DNA from: Oceanimonas sp. GK1
GTDB lineage: Bacteria; Pseudomonadota; Gammaproteobacteria; Enterobacterales; Aeromonadaceae
NCBI RefSeq assembly: GCF_000243075.1
Contig: NC_016745.1
Span: 1-64,000 of the forward strand
DNA: 64,000 bases
Direction: 5' to 3'
Part shown: in pieces, positions 1 through 12,002 of the stretch
Layout: each line of letters begins with the position of its first letter
Numbering within the stretch: the stretch's first letter is position 1
Translations under genes and position numbers: made by a program
The notes under the pieces: generated by a model
The model's input: the letters and a program-made list of their open reading frames with translations, nothing else
What the model was told of the DNA's origin: nothing
Database searches by the model: none

Positions 1-25
1 CTGCTTTCGCTGGTCAGGGCTGCGT

Positions 26-53
26 ATTCTACGCCGTCCTATTTATTCGTCAA
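26..53 (-). promoter_or_regulatory. rRNA operon promoter P2 (transcribes leftward out of the window)
   Basis: Read on the minus strand: -35 TTGACG (48-53), 16-bp spacer, -10 TAGAAT (26-31), followed by a GC-rich stretch. It sits about 95 bp downstream of a second, stronger rrn-like promoter, the tandem P1/P2 arrangement of rRNA operons. The 16S gene itself would lie left of base 1. Confidence 0.7.
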
Positions 54-118
54 GCATTGGAACCGAAGTTTTTACTGCTTGTTGACCGTGGCGTGTTCCG
101 CCGTGTCAGTGAGGGCGC

Positions 119-146
119 ATTATAGGGAGCCGCGATTTTTGCGCAA
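119..146 (-). promoter_or_regulatory. rRNA operon promoter P1
   Basis: Minus strand: -35 TTGCGC (141-146), 16-bp spacer, perfect -10 TATAAT (119-124), then a GC-rich discriminator and CACTGACACGG. The stretch CTCCCTATAATGCGCC is almost the same as E. coli rrnB P1. An A/T-rich tract just upstream (about 150-175) could act as an UP element. The neighbour yrdA is also next to rrnD in E. coli, which supports the reading. Confidence 0.8.
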
Positions 147-299
147 GGGCTTTTTTGACAAAAAACGGGGTTTCAGCACCGAACGCTTATTAACCCAGCA
201 AAATCACATGTTAGCCACAGAGTTATACACAGATCCTGCACTTTTATCTGGGTTTCGGTACTATATTGCCCTGTCAGCCCCCAATAAAGAGATGAAGGC

Positions 300-836
300 A
301 TGAAATCATTAAAGGCATACCAGGGAATAGTTCCAACGCTGGGCGAGCGCGTGTTTGTAGAAGAGTCTGCCGTGCTCTACGGCGACATTACGCTGGGTGA
401 CGACAGTAGCATCTGGCCTCTGGTTGCCGCCCGAGGCGATGTGAACCACATTCGCATTGGTGCCCGTACCAATATTCAGGATGGCAGCGTGCTGCACGTC
501 ACCCGTAAAAGCGAATCACGCCCCGACGGCCTGCCTCTGCTGATCGGTGATGACGTAACGGTTGGCCACAAGGCCATGCTGCACGCCTGCACCATAGGAA
601 ACCGGGTACTGGTGGGCATGGGCGCCATTATTCTGGATGGTGCCGTAGTGGAAGACGATGTGATTATCGGTGCTGGCAGTCTGGTGCCGCCGGGCAAGCG
701 GCTGGAAGCCGGCTTTTTGTATGTCGGCTCACCGGTGCGTCAAGCCCGGCCGCTGACCGAAGCAGAAAAAGCCTTTCTGCCCGAGTCGGCCGACAACTAT
801 GTACGCCTGAAAGATGAATATCTGCAGCAAGATTGA
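300..836 (+). CDS. yrdA: Gamma-carbonic anhydrase family protein YrdA
   Basis: A 178-residue left-handed beta-helix protein of hexapeptide repeats (for example IGDDVTVGHKAMLHACTIG). Three histidines that would bind the metal in the trimeric gamma-class are present: His66, His90 and His95, the last two in the usual H-x4-H spacing. Family members bind zinc, but catalytic activity of the YrdA branch is not well established. Start: ATG preceded by GAAGG. It is the first gene right of the rrn promoter region, as in E. coli, and is probably monocistronic because yrdB runs the other way. Confidence 0.9.
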   Translation: MKSLKAYQGIVPTLGERVFVEESAVLYGDITLGDDSSIWPLVAARGDVNHIRIGARTNIQDGSVLHVTRKSESRPDGLPLLIGDDVTVGHKAMLHACTIGNRVLVGMGAIILDGAVVEDDVIIGAGSLVPPGKRLEAGFLYVGSPVRQARPLTEAEKAFLPESADNYVRLKDEYLQQD

Positions 837-884
837 GGTGTGAGGTGTGAGGTGTGAAATATCTCCTCACTCCTCACCCTTTTC
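834..884. repeat. TGAGGTG tandem triplicate with complementary CCTCAC arm (possible terminator)
   Basis: Three perfect copies of TGAGGTG (834-840, 841-847, 848-854) begin at the yrdA stop codon. They are followed by a pyrimidine-rich complement (CTCCTCACTCCTCACC, 863-878) and TTTT. The arms can pair, so the element may end yrdA transcription and, from the other side, yrdB. Repeat slippage could change the stem length. Confidence 0.5.
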
Positions 885-894
885 GCATCAGCAA

Positions 895-1155
895 TTACAG
901 GCTGATGCTGCCGTCCGGCGCAAAGGCCTCTTCTTCGATTCGTTCGCACACCAGCTCTTCGATATCGAAACGGACCTGCTCAAAAGCCAGGATCACACTG
1001 GCCTCGTCAGCCAGTTGCTGGCCGGACAGGTGCTCCAGCCGGTGCAACGCAATAAAGCAGGGAATTTGTCGTCCCTGCCAGTGGGTACTGAACGCCACCC
1101 GCTGATCATCGGGTTGCCAGTAAATTTCGTCACCGACGATGATGTCCTGATTCAT
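895..1155 (-). CDS. DUF1488 family protein (YrdB-like)
   Basis: An 86-residue acidic soluble protein that matches the position and general character of E. coli YrdB (DUF1488): an N-terminal beta-rich half, then a helical segment ending in many Glu residues. The function of the family is unknown. Its ATG overlaps the aroE stop by 3 bases (1153-1154 shared), so the two are translationally coupled and expressed together. No signal peptide or membrane segment. Confidence 0.75.
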   Translation of the reverse strand: MNQDIIVGDEIYWQPDDQRVAFSTHWQGRQIPCFIALHRLEHLSGQQLADEASVILAFEQVRFDIEELVCERIEEEAFAPDGSISL

Positions 1156-1976
1156 TGTGCCTGCTCCAGCCTGGCCCTGAGCGCCAGCAACACCGGCTCC
1201 ATGTCGGGGCGCACACCGCGCCAGAGATAGAAACTCTCCGCCGCCTGCCCCACCAGCATGCCCAGACCATCGTAACGTTTACTTACTCCCTGCTCGGCCG
1301 CCCAGCACAAAAAGGGAGTTTCTTCCCGGCCATACATCATATCGTAGACCTGAGTACCGGAATGACAAAGGCTGGCAGGCAGCGTTAGTCGCTCTCCCTG
1401 AAGGCTGGCGGAGGTACTGTTGATGATAAGATCAAAGGCACCCTGCAGATCATCCATTGTCTGGTGAGTCACCGGCCCCAGTCCGGCAAAGCGTGTTGCC
1501 AGCGCCTCGGCGCGGGCCTGGGTACGGTTGGCTACCACCAGCGCGGCCGGCCGTTCGGCCAGCAGCGGCCCCATCACGCCCCGGGCCGCCCCGCCCGCCC
1601 CCAACAGCAGAATGCGCTGCTCCGCCAGGGGTACGCCCAGGCGATGAAGATCCATCACCAGACCGGCGCCGTCGGTGTTGTCGGCCAACAGGCGGCCGTC
1701 TTCCAGCACCTTGAGGGTATTGACCGCCTCCGCCAGCGTGGCGCGCTCGCTCAGTTCATCGGCCACCGCCAGGGCATCGGTCTTGAACGGTACGGTAATA
1801 TTGCAGCCACGCCCCCCTTCACGCACAAAATGACCCAGGCCGCCTTCAAAGTTGTCCAGCGGCAACAGCAGGCGCTCATAGCTCATGGCCTGCCCGGTCT
1901 GCTCGGCAAACGCCTGATGAATAAAGGGAGACTGACTGTGGGCAATGGGGTTACCGATAACGACATATCTGTCCAT
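1152..1976 (-). CDS. aroE: Shikimate dehydrogenase (NADP+)
   Basis: Reduces 3-dehydroshikimate to shikimate with NADPH in aromatic amino-acid synthesis, in the cytosol. The 274-residue product has the substrate motif SQSP near residue 15, the catalytic NITVPFK lysine, NTDGAG, and the nucleotide loop [12 protein letters not shown]. The start chosen is ATG 1976 ([10 protein letters not shown]), which matches the family; an upstream extension to 2036 in the same frame looks non-coding. It forms a two-gene unit with the downstream DUF1488 gene. Confidence 0.95.
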   Translation of the reverse strand: MDRYVVIGNPIAHSQSPFIHQAFAEQTGQAMSYERLLLPLDNFEGGLGHFVREGGRGCNITVPFKTDALAVADELSERATLAEAVNTLKVLEDGRLLADNTDGAGLVMDLHRLGVPLAEQRILLLGAGGAARGVMGPLLAERPAALVVANRTQARAEALATRFAGLGPVTHQTMDDLQGAFDLIINSTSASLQGERLTLPASLCHSGTQVYDMMYGREETPFLCWAAEQGVSKRYDGLGMLVGQAAESFYLWRGVRPDMEPVLLALRARLEQAQ

Positions 1977-2138
1977 GATGGCTCTCGCTGCTGGTCGGGC
2001 GGCCGCCTGATCTCGGCGGCTAACCGTGATGTTCAAAGGGGATTGGAATTATATTGCCACGAACGGCGTTTTTTTGGTTGCATTAGCCGCTGAAACGAAT
2101 AGATTTTGCGCTAACGAACAAAATAATTGTGGTTGGCC

Positions 2139-4488
<2,350 letters not shown>

Positions 4489-4521
4489 TGAAACTGAATG
4501 TCCTTGTTGAATAAAAGCCGC

Positions 4522-5064
4522 TTACTGCTGGTAGCCACAGCCCTTGCAGGGGCAATGCAGGCGTCCCTTTCGCTCGGCCAGAATACCAAAGCCGCAGTCG
4601 GGACAGGCCTGGGCGACCGGTTTTTCATTGATGATATAACGGCAGCCGGGATAGGCATCGCAAGCATAGAAACGCTTGCCATAGCGGGACGTGCGGGCCA
4701 CCAGATGACCCTTGCTGCACACCGGGCAGACCGGATCACTGTTGCCCTGATCATTGAGATCGGCCACGTAGTGACAGGCGGGGTAATGAGAGCAGCCGAT
4801 AAAAAGCCCGTAGCGTCCCTTGCGAATGGCCAGGGTATGGCCACACAGGGGACAGGCGCTGCCTTCCAGCGGTTTCTCCACGTCTTCATCGTGTTCGATG
4901 ACTTTCAGCGGGCGCAGGTAGTCACAATCGGGATAGGCAGAGCAGCCCAGAAAGGCGCCATGCCTGCCATGACGCAATTGCAGGGGCCGGCCACAGTCGG
5001 GGCAGGCCTCATCGGGCCGGGCCGGTGGCTTGCCACTGAACAGACTGGGATCAATTTTCGACAT
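4522..5064 (-). CDS. yrdD: Topoisomerase I C4-zinc-ribbon protein (YrdD-like)
   Basis: A 180-residue protein made of four zinc-ribbon units without any topoisomerase catalytic domain. The CxxC pairs recur in CPDCGRPL, CPLCGHTL, CPVCSKGH and CPDCGFGI, each followed by a GC...YPxC half, the last one degenerate. The units match the C-terminal DNA-binding fingers of TopA. Probable single-stranded DNA or RNA binding; the exact role is unknown. It lies between smg and tsaC as in E. coli. Confidence 0.88.
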   Translation of the reverse strand: MSKIDPSLFSGKPPARPDEACPDCGRPLQLRHGRHGAFLGCSAYPDCDYLRPLKVIEHDEDVEKPLEGSACPLCGHTLAIRKGRYGLFIGCSHYPACHYVADLNDQGNSDPVCPVCSKGHLVARTSRYGKRFYACDAYPGCRYIINEKPVAQACPDCGFGILAERKGRLHCPCKGCGYQQ

Positions 5065-5112
5065 GCCGCGCCTCCGAATTCATCGCTCTGAATTCTACCA
5101 GCGCGGCCGGGT

Positions 5113-5586
5113 TCAGTGAACCGCTCCGTCGGGTTGATCGAACAACAGATCTTCCAGCTGGTGATAAGCCGACTCGCTGCCGGGTACATTGAACAGCACC
5201 ATCAGCACCACCCACTTGAGGTCGTCAAGTTCGATGACCGGCGAGTCCAGTTCCATCACCCGATCGATCACTATCTCCCGAGTGTCGGCATTGAGTACCT
5301 TGATCTGCTCAAGAAACAGCAAAAAGCCGCGGCCCTCGGTATCAAGCTTGTACAGCTCTTCCGGGGTGTAGATACGAAATGAATCGGGGGCGGAACAGGC
5401 CCAGGACGGAGGTTCATCCGCTTCCTGCAGCTCGGCCAGACGTTCCAGCCAGGCCAGCGCCTTGAGGATTTCTTCCTTGTTGAAACCCGCTTCGGTCAGT
5501 TCTTCGGCGAGTTCATCCTGATCCACCATGGTGTCTACATCCGCATGGATGTAGGTCTCGAACAAGTACATCAGTACTTCGAACAT
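5113..5586 (-). CDS. smg: Smg family protein (DUF494)
   Basis: 157-residue acidic helical protein of the conserved Smg family ([14 protein letters not shown]...), always found beside dprA and tsaC. Function unsettled. The ATG follows the dprA stop by two bases, with GGAGGAGCT inside the dprA 3' end as ribosome site, so translation is coupled. Confidence 0.93.
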   Translation of the reverse strand: MFEVLMYLFETYIHADVDTMVDQDELAEELTEAGFNKEEILKALAWLERLAELQEADEPPSWACSAPDSFRIYTPEELYKLDTEGRGFLLFLEQIKVLNADTREIVIDRVMELDSPVIELDDLKWVVLMVLFNVPGSESAYHQLEDLLFDQPDGAVH

Positions 5587-5588
5587 GA

Positions 5589-6686
5589 TCAGCTCCTCCT
5601 CGCTCTGACATAACCCCCAGGCACGGACTCCACCCAGCCAGCCAGTTCCAGCTCGACCAACCGGGTTATCACCTCATGCACCGGCTGCCGACAACGGCTT
5701 GCTATCACATCCAGCGCCGTTGCCTCTAAACCTACGGTATCCAACAAGTCCGGATAAGGCAATAATTGCTCCGTGGCGGTATGGTGAATTTTGACTGCCG
5801 CCGCAGAGAACTGCGCCAGTTCTTCGAGCACGTCGTCCGCCTCACACACCAACTTGGCCCCCTGCTGGATCAACCGGTTACAACCTGCTGCCTGCGGGTT
5901 TTGCCGGGCTCCGGGCACGGCAAACACTTCCCGGTTCTGCTCCAGGGCAAAGCGCGCGGTGATCAGCGACCCGCTGCGCTCGGCGGCTTCCATGACCAGC
6001 ACGCCCAGGCTGAGACCGCTGATGATGCGGTTGCGGCGGGGAAACTGAAAAGCCTGGGGCTTTTCCCAGGGATAACATTCCGACAGCAGTGCACCACCGG
6101 CCTCGATAATCTGCCGGGCCAGGCGAGCATGGCGCTTGGGGTGGCACTGGGCCAGCCCGGAGCCGAACACCGCCAGGGTGGTGCCGCCGGCATTCAGGCT
6201 AGCCTGATGGGCCAGGCCGTCGATGCCCATGGCCAGCCCCGAGGTAATGGCCAGCCCCGCCTCCACCAGCGGCGGGATCAGGGTTTGGGTGTTTTCCTTG
6301 CCGACATAAGAAGGGTGGCGGCTGCCCACCACCGCCAGCTGGGGAAGATCCAGCACCTGCAGGTTGCCTTCCACAAACAGCAGCAAGGGGGCACCGGGCA
6401 GCCGGTTGAGCAAAACGGGGTAGCGTTCATCAGCGCGCGTCAATATATGCCGTTGGGGACCAGCCTGACACCACTGCAGCAACCGTTCCAGCAAGGCGTG
6501 CCGAGGCACCAGCAACTCGGTGCGCAACCCTTCGTCGATGCCCGCCTCGCGCAAGTGTTCAACATTTTGACAGCCGGCACCCAGCCGCTGCCACAGTGCC
6601 CAGCCACGCACCGGCCCCAGCCCGCGGGCCTGCTGCAAGGCAAGCCAGGGCAACAGGGAATGGGAGTCAAAGGCCCTGCTCGTCAT
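5589..6686 (-). CDS. dprA: DNA-processing protein DprA (Smf)
   Basis: Loads RecA on incoming single-stranded DNA during natural transformation. The 365-residue protein shows an N-terminal helical SAM-like region, a Rossmann core ([41 protein letters not shown]) and a C-terminal winged helix ([16 protein letters not shown]...). The start at ATG 6686 after GGAA gives the family length; a longer in-frame extension to 6851 is rejected because it lies inside the lysM gene. It overlaps lysM by 20 bp. Confidence 0.95.
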   Translation of the reverse strand: MTSRAFDSHSLLPWLALQQARGLGPVRGWALWQRLGAGCQNVEHLREAGIDEGLRTELLVPRHALLERLLQWCQAGPQRHILTRADERYPVLLNRLPGAPLLLFVEGNLQVLDLPQLAVVGSRHPSYVGKENTQTLIPPLVEAGLAITSGLAMGIDGLAHQASLNAGGTTLAVFGSGLAQCHPKRHARLARQIIEAGGALLSECYPWEKPQAFQFPRRNRIISGLSLGVLVMEAAERSGSLITARFALEQNREVFAVPGARQNPQAAGCNRLIQQGAKLVCEADDVLEELAQFSAAAVKIHHTATEQLLPYPDLLDTVGLEATALDVIASRCRQPVHEVITRLVELELAGWVESVPGGYVRARRS

Positions 6687-7734
6687 ATTCCGGCTCACCC
6701 AACTGATAGTGACGCTGCACCGGCTCCCGGCTGTCGAGCACCAGGGCCGCGCTGGCGTGTTCAAAGGTCTGGAACACCATGATCCGGGCCACCGCCAGGG
6801 GCGGCAGGGGGATCGACGTACCGCCCGGCGGGGCCGGGCGGTACACACCATAAAGGTCGCCCGTGCGCAGGCCGTCTTGCTGGCCCTTGTTCAACAGCAC
6901 CACCTCATGGCGGGCGGCCACGGCCCCCTCATGGCCCATTGCCAGCACCCGGCCGTCGCCGAGGTCCGGGCCCGGTGCGGGCTGGTAAAACGCCGCCAAC
7001 GCCTGCCCGGCCGACAGGGGCAGCAGCACATCGCCCGGCCGCATTTCCCGGCTCAGGCTGCGGATCTGCACGCTGGCAAAACGTGGCTCAAGCTGCTCAC
7101 GCGCATGCACGACGCCCACCAGCATGGCCCGGTGACCATAAACCTCACGGCGGTGTTCGTCGGTCAGCCTGCCCCTGTGCCGATACACGCCATACAGCTG
7201 TCCGGGCTTGGTCCGGCCAGCCACGTAGGCCAGCTCGCCCTGGCGCAGCAGATCCCGTCCGTGCCGACTGCCCAGCAGCACCGGCGCCGAGGCCAGCTCG
7301 GCGGAGGACAGCAACTGGTAATCACGGGTGTAGTTGATGATGGCGGCCAGGGGCACCGTGGTTACCGCCGACTCGGGCCGCATGCGGGGCGACAACCTGA
7401 CGACGCCGCCGGGCTGACCCGTGCCTTCGTGCACCAGCCGGGGCTCGCCGTTCACCCAGATCAGGGTCAGCCGGTCGCCGGGGTAAATCCGGTGGGGATT
7501 GGCAAGCTGAGGATTGGCCTGCCACAGCCGGGGCCACTGCCAGGGAGAAGCAAGAAAGCGGGCGGAAATATCCCACAGGGTATCCCCCTGACGCACGGTG
7601 TAACTGTCGGGATGGCTGGGTTTCAGCGCCAGGGTTCCGGCCTGAGGGGCGCCACAGATCAGCAGTAATATGCCGGTCAAAAGCCATGCTCTCGGTTTTA
7701 TCATCCCTGCCGCCCCAGACATGCTGTTGGCCAT
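6667..7734 (-). CDS. LysM-domain exported protein
   Basis: 355 residues with a hydrophobic N-terminal segment (about residues 15-32, signal peptide or anchor), then one LysM domain (SYTVRQGDTLWDISARFL...HRIYPGDRLTLIW, about residues 44-92) that should bind peptidoglycan, then a long beta-rich region without known motifs. LysM proteins upstream of dprA are common in gammaproteobacteria; function not assigned. Start ATG 7734 has GGAG nine bases upstream; ATG 7704 is possible. It is divergent from def. Confidence 0.85.
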   Translation of the reverse strand: MANSMSGAAGMIKPRAWLLTGILLLICGAPQAGTLALKPSHPDSYTVRQGDTLWDISARFLASPWQWPRLWQANPQLANPHRIYPGDRLTLIWVNGEPRLVHEGTGQPGGVVRLSPRMRPESAVTTVPLAAIINYTRDYQLLSSAELASAPVLLGSRHGRDLLRQGELAYVAGRTKPGQLYGVYRHRGRLTDEHRREVYGHRAMLVGVVHAREQLEPRFASVQIRSLSREMRPGDVLLPLSAGQALAAFYQPAPGPDLGDGRVLAMGHEGAVAARHEVVLLNKGQQDGLRTGDLYGVYRPAPPGGTSIPLPPLAVARIMVFQTFEHASAALVLDSREPVQRHYQLGEPEYDEQGL

Positions 7735-7833
7735 AAATAACCACTCCTGCCGTGGTCTGCCGACTGTTGCTGATTTTTATGTCGCAAATGGCTAAAATAC
7801 TGACAGTACCGAATACAGGAAAACAGTGTTGTT

Positions 7834-8343
7834 ATGGCCAAAGTATTAGAAGTATTGCGCTTTCCCGATGAGCGGCTGCGTACCGTCGCCAAACCGGTTG
7901 ACGCCTTCACCCCCGAGTTACAGACCATTGTAGATGATATGTTTGAGACCATGTATGCCGAAGAAGGCATAGGGCTTGCGGCCACCCAGGTCGACATTCA
8001 TCAGCGCATTATCGTTATCGACGTGTCCGAGGATCGCGAGCATCCGCTGGTGCTGATCAACCCGGAGATCCTGGACAGCCACGGCAGCACCGGCATCGAG
8101 GAAGGCTGTTTGTCGGTGCCCGGCGCCCGCGCCCTGGTGCCCCGCGCCGAACGGGTGAAGGTTCGCGCTCAGGATCGCCACGGCGAGACCTTTGAGCTGG
8201 ACGCCGACGATCTGCTGGCGATCTGCATTCAGCACGAGATGGATCACCTGATCGGCAAGCTGTTTGTCGACTACCTGTCGCCGCTCAAGCGCCAGCGTAT
8301 TCGTCAGAAAATGGAAAAAATGACCCGCCAGGAACAGCACTGA
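7834..8343 (+). CDS. def: Peptide deformylase
   Basis: Removes the N-formyl group from nascent proteins at the ribosome. 169 residues with all three signature motifs: GIGLAATQ (45-52), EGCLSVPG with metal ligand Cys92, and QHEMDH with ligands His134 and His138 and catalytic Glu135. First gene of the def-fmt-rsmB-trkA operon. Confidence 0.97.
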   Translation: MAKVLEVLRFPDERLRTVAKPVDAFTPELQTIVDDMFETMYAEEGIGLAATQVDIHQRIIVIDVSEDREHPLVLINPEILDSHGSTGIEEGCLSVPGARALVPRAERVKVRAQDRHGETFELDADDLLAICIQHEMDHLIGKLFVDYLSPLKRQRIRQKMEKMTRQEQH

Positions 8344-8363
8344 TTCACCGCTAAGGATTCCTC

Positions 8364-9308
8364 TTGAGCAAACTCAACCTCGTTTTTGCCGGCACGCCCG
8401 ACTTTGCCGCCCGCCACCTGCAGGCGCTGCTGGATGCCGGCCACCATGTGATTGCCGTTTACACCCAGCCCGACCGCCCTGCCGGCCGGGGCAAGAAGCT
8501 CACCCCCAGCCCGGTCAAGGTCACCGCCGAGCAGGCCGGCCTGCCGGTATACCAGCCCCAGAGCCTGCGTGACGAAACCGCCCAGGCCGAGCTGGCGGCC
8601 CTCGGTGCCGACCTCATGGTGGTGGTAGCCTACGGCCTGATCCTGCCGCAAGTGGTGCTCGACACCCCGCGCCTGGGCTGCATTAACGTGCACGGCTCCC
8701 TGCTGCCCCGCTGGCGCGGTGCGGCCCCCATTCAGCGTGCCATCTGGGCCGGCGATGCCGCCACCGGCGTCACCATCATGCAGATGGACAAGGGCCTGGA
8801 CACCGGCGCCATGCTGCACAAGGAAAGCCTGCCCATCGAGGCCGGTGATACCTCCGCCAGCCTGTATGAAAAGCTGGCCGTGCTCGGCCCACGAGCGCTG
8901 CTGCACACTCTTGGCCAGCTGGCCGACGGCAGCGCCGTGGCCGAACCGCAGAACGACGCCCTGGCCAACTACGCCGAGAAGCTGAGCAAGGAAGAGGCCC
9001 GCATCGACTGGACCCTGCCCGCCGCCCAGCTGGAGCGCTGCGTGCGCGCCTTCAACCCCTGGCCGGTGAGCTACTTTCTGGTCGGCGAGCACAACATCAA
9101 GCTGTGGCAGGCCGAGGTGCTGGATGAAGCCTCGGCTGCCGCCCCGGGCACCATCATCGCCGCCGGCAAAAATGGCATCGACGTGGCCACCGGCCAGGGC
9201 GTGCTGCGCCTGCTGAGCCTGCAACCGCCGGGCAAAAAGGCCATGAGCTGCCAGGATCTGCTCAACGCCCGCAAGGACTGGTTCACCCCCGGCAGCCAGC
9301 TGTCCTGA
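8364..9308 (+). CDS. fmt: Methionyl-tRNA formyltransferase
   Basis: Formylates initiator Met-tRNA with 10-formyl-tetrahydrofolate; pairs with Def. The 314-residue product has FAGTPDFAA, the catalytic [18 protein letters not shown] block, [15 protein letters not shown], and a C-terminal OB-like tRNA-binding domain. The start is a TTG (8364) with AAGGA six bases upstream; no in-frame ATG fits the conserved N-terminus. 20 bp after def. Confidence 0.97.
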   Translation: MSKLNLVFAGTPDFAARHLQALLDAGHHVIAVYTQPDRPAGRGKKLTPSPVKVTAEQAGLPVYQPQSLRDETAQAELAALGADLMVVVAYGLILPQVVLDTPRLGCINVHGSLLPRWRGAAPIQRAIWAGDAATGVTIMQMDKGLDTGAMLHKESLPIEAGDTSASLYEKLAVLGPRALLHTLGQLADGSAVAEPQNDALANYAEKLSKEEARIDWTLPAAQLERCVRAFNPWPVSYFLVGEHNIKLWQAEVLDEASAAAPGTIIAAGKNGIDVATGQGVLRLLSLQPPGKKAMSCQDLLNARKDWFTPGSQLS

Positions 9309-9333
9309 CCACCGCCAACCAGAAGAGAACACC

Positions 9334-10629
9334 ATGAAAACTCGCGCCGCCGCGGCCTCCGTGGTTCACCAGGTGATCAACCAGGGCCAGTCCCTTTCCA
9401 CCCTGCTGCCCCGTTACCAGCAGGAGGTGGCCGCCAAGGATCGCGCCCTGTTGCAGGAGCTGTGTTTTGGCACCCTGCGCTGGTATAGCCGCCTCGACGC
9501 CATGGCCAAGCAACTGCTCGACAAGCCGCTCAAGGGCAAATACCAGCCGGTGCACGCCCTGCTGCTGGTAGGCCTGTACCAGTTGCTGTATACCCGCATT
9601 CCGGCCCATGCCGCCCTGGCGGAAACCGTCGCCGCCTGCAAGCGGCTCAAGGCCGAGCCTTTCAAGGGGCTGGTCAACGGCGTGCTTCGCAATGTGCAGC
9701 GCCAACAGCAGGAGCTGGAAGCCAAGGCCGATGCCCTGCCCCAACTGCGCCTGGCCCACCCCAACTGGCTGATGAAACGGCTGCAACAGGCCTATCCCGA
9801 TCAGTGGGAAGCCATCATGGCGGCCAACAACCGCCATCCGCCCATGTGGATTCGGGTCAACGAAAACCATCACAGCCGGGAAGATTACTCGGCGCTGCTG
9901 GCGGAAAACGGCATCGAGGCCAACGCCGATCCCCTCGCCCCCCAGGCCCTGCGGCTGGCCCGGCCGGCGGACGTCACCACCCTGCCCGGCTTTGACCTGG
10001 GTCACTGCTCGGTGCAGGACGCCGCCGCCCAGATGGCGGCCCAGTTGCTGGACGCACAACCGGGCGAACTGGTGCTCGACGCCTGTGCCGCCCCCGGCGG
10101 CAAGACCGCCCATATTCTGGAACGCCAGCCGGCGCTGAGCCAGCTGGTGGCCATCGACATGGACGCCGACCGGCTGCAGCGGGTGCACCAGAACCTGGCG
10201 CGCATCGGCCTGACCGCCACCGTGCGGCAGGGCGACGCCGCTCACCCCGGCGACTGGTGGCAAGGGCCACAGTTCGATCGCATTCTGCTCGATGCCCCCT
10301 GCTCCGCCACCGGCGTGATCCGCCGCCATCCGGACATCAAGTGGCTGCGCCGGCCCGAGGACATCGCCCAGCTGGCCGCATTGCAATCGCAAATTCTCGA
10401 TGCCCTGTGGCAACAACTGAAGCCCGGCGGTATGCTGCTGTACGCCACCTGCTCCATTTTGCCCGATGAGAACCGCGAGCAGATCAAGGCCTTTCTGGCC
10501 CGCACCCCGGACGCGGTGCACCGGCCCCTGCATGCCGGCGACACGCCGGACCAGCCGGGCTGGCAATTGCTGCCGGGTGAGGATGAGCGGGACGGTTTCT
10601 ATTACGCCAGCATAGCGAAACAGGCATGA
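9334..10629 (+). CDS. rsmB: 16S rRNA m5C967 methyltransferase
   Basis: Methylates C967 of 16S rRNA using SAM. 431 residues: NusB-like N-terminal RNA-binding domain (1-about 140), then a Rossmann methyltransferase with [16 protein letters not shown] (SAM loop), IDMDADRL and [18 protein letters not shown] containing the first conserved Cys; the catalytic Cys is in YATCSI. The stop overlaps the trkA start (ATGA). Confidence 0.96.
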   Translation: MKTRAAAASVVHQVINQGQSLSTLLPRYQQEVAAKDRALLQELCFGTLRWYSRLDAMAKQLLDKPLKGKYQPVHALLLVGLYQLLYTRIPAHAALAETVAACKRLKAEPFKGLVNGVLRNVQRQQQELEAKADALPQLRLAHPNWLMKRLQQAYPDQWEAIMAANNRHPPMWIRVNENHHSREDYSALLAENGIEANADPLAPQALRLARPADVTTLPGFDLGHCSVQDAAAQMAAQLLDAQPGELVLDACAAPGGKTAHILERQPALSQLVAIDMDADRLQRVHQNLARIGLTATVRQGDAAHPGDWWQGPQFDRILLDAPCSATGVIRRHPDIKWLRRPEDIAQLAALQSQILDALWQQLKPGGMLLYATCSILPDENREQIKAFLARTPDAVHRPLHAGDTPDQPGWQLLPGEDERDGFYYASIAKQA

Positions 10630-12002
10630 AAATCATCATTCTGGGGGCCGGCCAGGTGGGCGGCACCCTGGCGGAAAACCTGGTGGGTGAGAACAACGAC
10701 ATCACCATAGTCGACACCAACACCGAGCGCCTGCGCGAGCTGCAGGACAAGTACGACCTGCGGGTGGTCAACGGTCACGGCGCCTACCCGGCGGTGCTGC
10801 GCGAGGCCGGCGCCCAGGATGCCGACATGCTGGTGGCGGTCACCAACAGCGACGAAACCAACATGATCGCCTGTCAGGTGGCCTATTCCCTGTTCAACAC
10901 CCCCAACAAGGTGGCCCGCATTCGCTCGCCGGAATTTCTGGCCGAGCGGGAGCGCCTGTTTCTGAACGAGGCCATTCCGGTCGATAACCTGATCGCCCCC
11001 GAACAGCTGGTCACCGAATACATCTACCGGCTGGTGCAATATCCGGGCGCCCTGCAGGTGGTGGACTTTGCCGAAGGCAAGGTTGGCCTGGTGGCGATCA
11101 AGGCCTATTACGGCGGGCCGCTGGTGGGCAACGCCCTGTCCACCCTGCGGGATCACATGCCCAGCATCGATACTCGGGTGGCCGCCATCTTCCGTCAGGA
11201 CAGACCCATTCGCCCCCAGGGGACCACCATTATCGAGGCCGATGACGAGGTGTTTTTCGTCGCCGCCAGCGGTCACATTCGCGCGGTCATGTCGGAGCTG
11301 CAGCGGCTGGAAAACGACTACAAGCGCATCATGATTGTCGGCGGCGGCAACATCGGCGCCGGCCTGGCCCGGCGGCTGGAGCAGCGCTACTCGGTCAAGC
11401 TCATTGAGCACAACCCGGCCCGGGCCGAGCAGTTGTCGGAGCTGCTGGAGAACACCATCGTCTTCTGCGGCGATGCCTCGGATCAGGAGCTGCTGATCGA
11501 AGAGCACATCGACCAGGTGGACGTGTTTATCGCGGTCACCAACCAGGACGAGGCCAACATCATGTCGGCCATGCTCGCCAAGAAAATGGGGGCGCGCAAG
11601 GTGATGGTGCTGATCCAGCGCGGCGCCTATGTCGATCTGGTGCAGGGCGGTACCATAGACGTGGCCATCTCACCCCAGCAGGCCACCATTTCGGCACTGC
11701 TGACCCATGTGCGCCGGGCCGACATCGTCAACGTCTACTCCCTGCGCCGGGGCGCGGCCGAGGCCATTGAGGCCATCGCCCACGGCGACAGCACCACCTC
11801 CCGGGTGGTGGGGCGCAAGGTCGGCGATCTCAAGCTGCCGCCGGGCACCACCATCGGCGCCATTGTGCGCGGCGAAGAGGTGCTGATCGCCCACGACAAG
11901 ACGGTGATCGAGCAAAACGATCATGTGGTGCTGTTTCTGGTCGACAAGAAGTTTATTCCGGAGGTGGAGCGGCTGTTTCAGCCCAGCCCCTTCTTTTTGT
12001 AA
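10626..12002 (+). CDS. trkA: Trk system potassium uptake protein TrkA
   Basis: Cytosolic NAD+/NADH-binding subunit that gates the TrkH/TrkG K+ channel. 458 residues arranged as two RCK units: [17 protein letters not shown] at residue 2 and [17 protein letters not shown] near residue 235, each followed by a TrkA-C domain. Translated in ATGA overlap with rsmB. The last 25 bp overlap the end of the convergent rmuC gene. Confidence 0.97.
   Translation: MKIIILGAGQVGGTLAENLVGENNDITIVDTNTERLRELQDKYDLRVVNGHGAYPAVLREAGAQDADMLVAVTNSDETNMIACQVAYSLFNTPNKVARIRSPEFLAERERLFLNEAIPVDNLIAPEQLVTEYIYRLVQYPGALQVVDFAEGKVGLVAIKAYYGGPLVGNALSTLRDHMPSIDTRVAAIFRQDRPIRPQGTTIIEADDEVFFVAASGHIRAVMSELQRLENDYKRIMIVGGGNIGAGLARRLEQRYSVKLIEHNPARAEQLSELLENTIVFCGDASDQELLIEEHIDQVDVFIAVTNQDEANIMSAMLAKKMGARKVMVLIQRGAYVDLVQGGTIDVAISPQQATISALLTHVRRADIVNVYSLRRGAAEAIEAIAHGDSTTSRVVGRKVGDLKLPPGTTIGAIVRGEEVLIAHDKTVIEQNDHVVLFLVDKKFIPEVERLFQPSPFFL

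Noticed and set aside
222-233. DnaA-box-like TTATACACA near the left edge
   Set aside because: One imperfect copy only, no cluster and no dnaA/dnaN genes nearby; not an origin.
79-303. Reading frame of 74 codons covering the rrn promoter region
   Set aside because: It lies across both promoter elements, has no ribosome site and no coding character; it is a chance frame.
5766-6782. Long frame on the plus strand antisense to dprA
   Set aside because: The dprA product has clear family motifs; the opposite frame is rich in His, Gln and Pro as usual for antisense of GC-rich genes.
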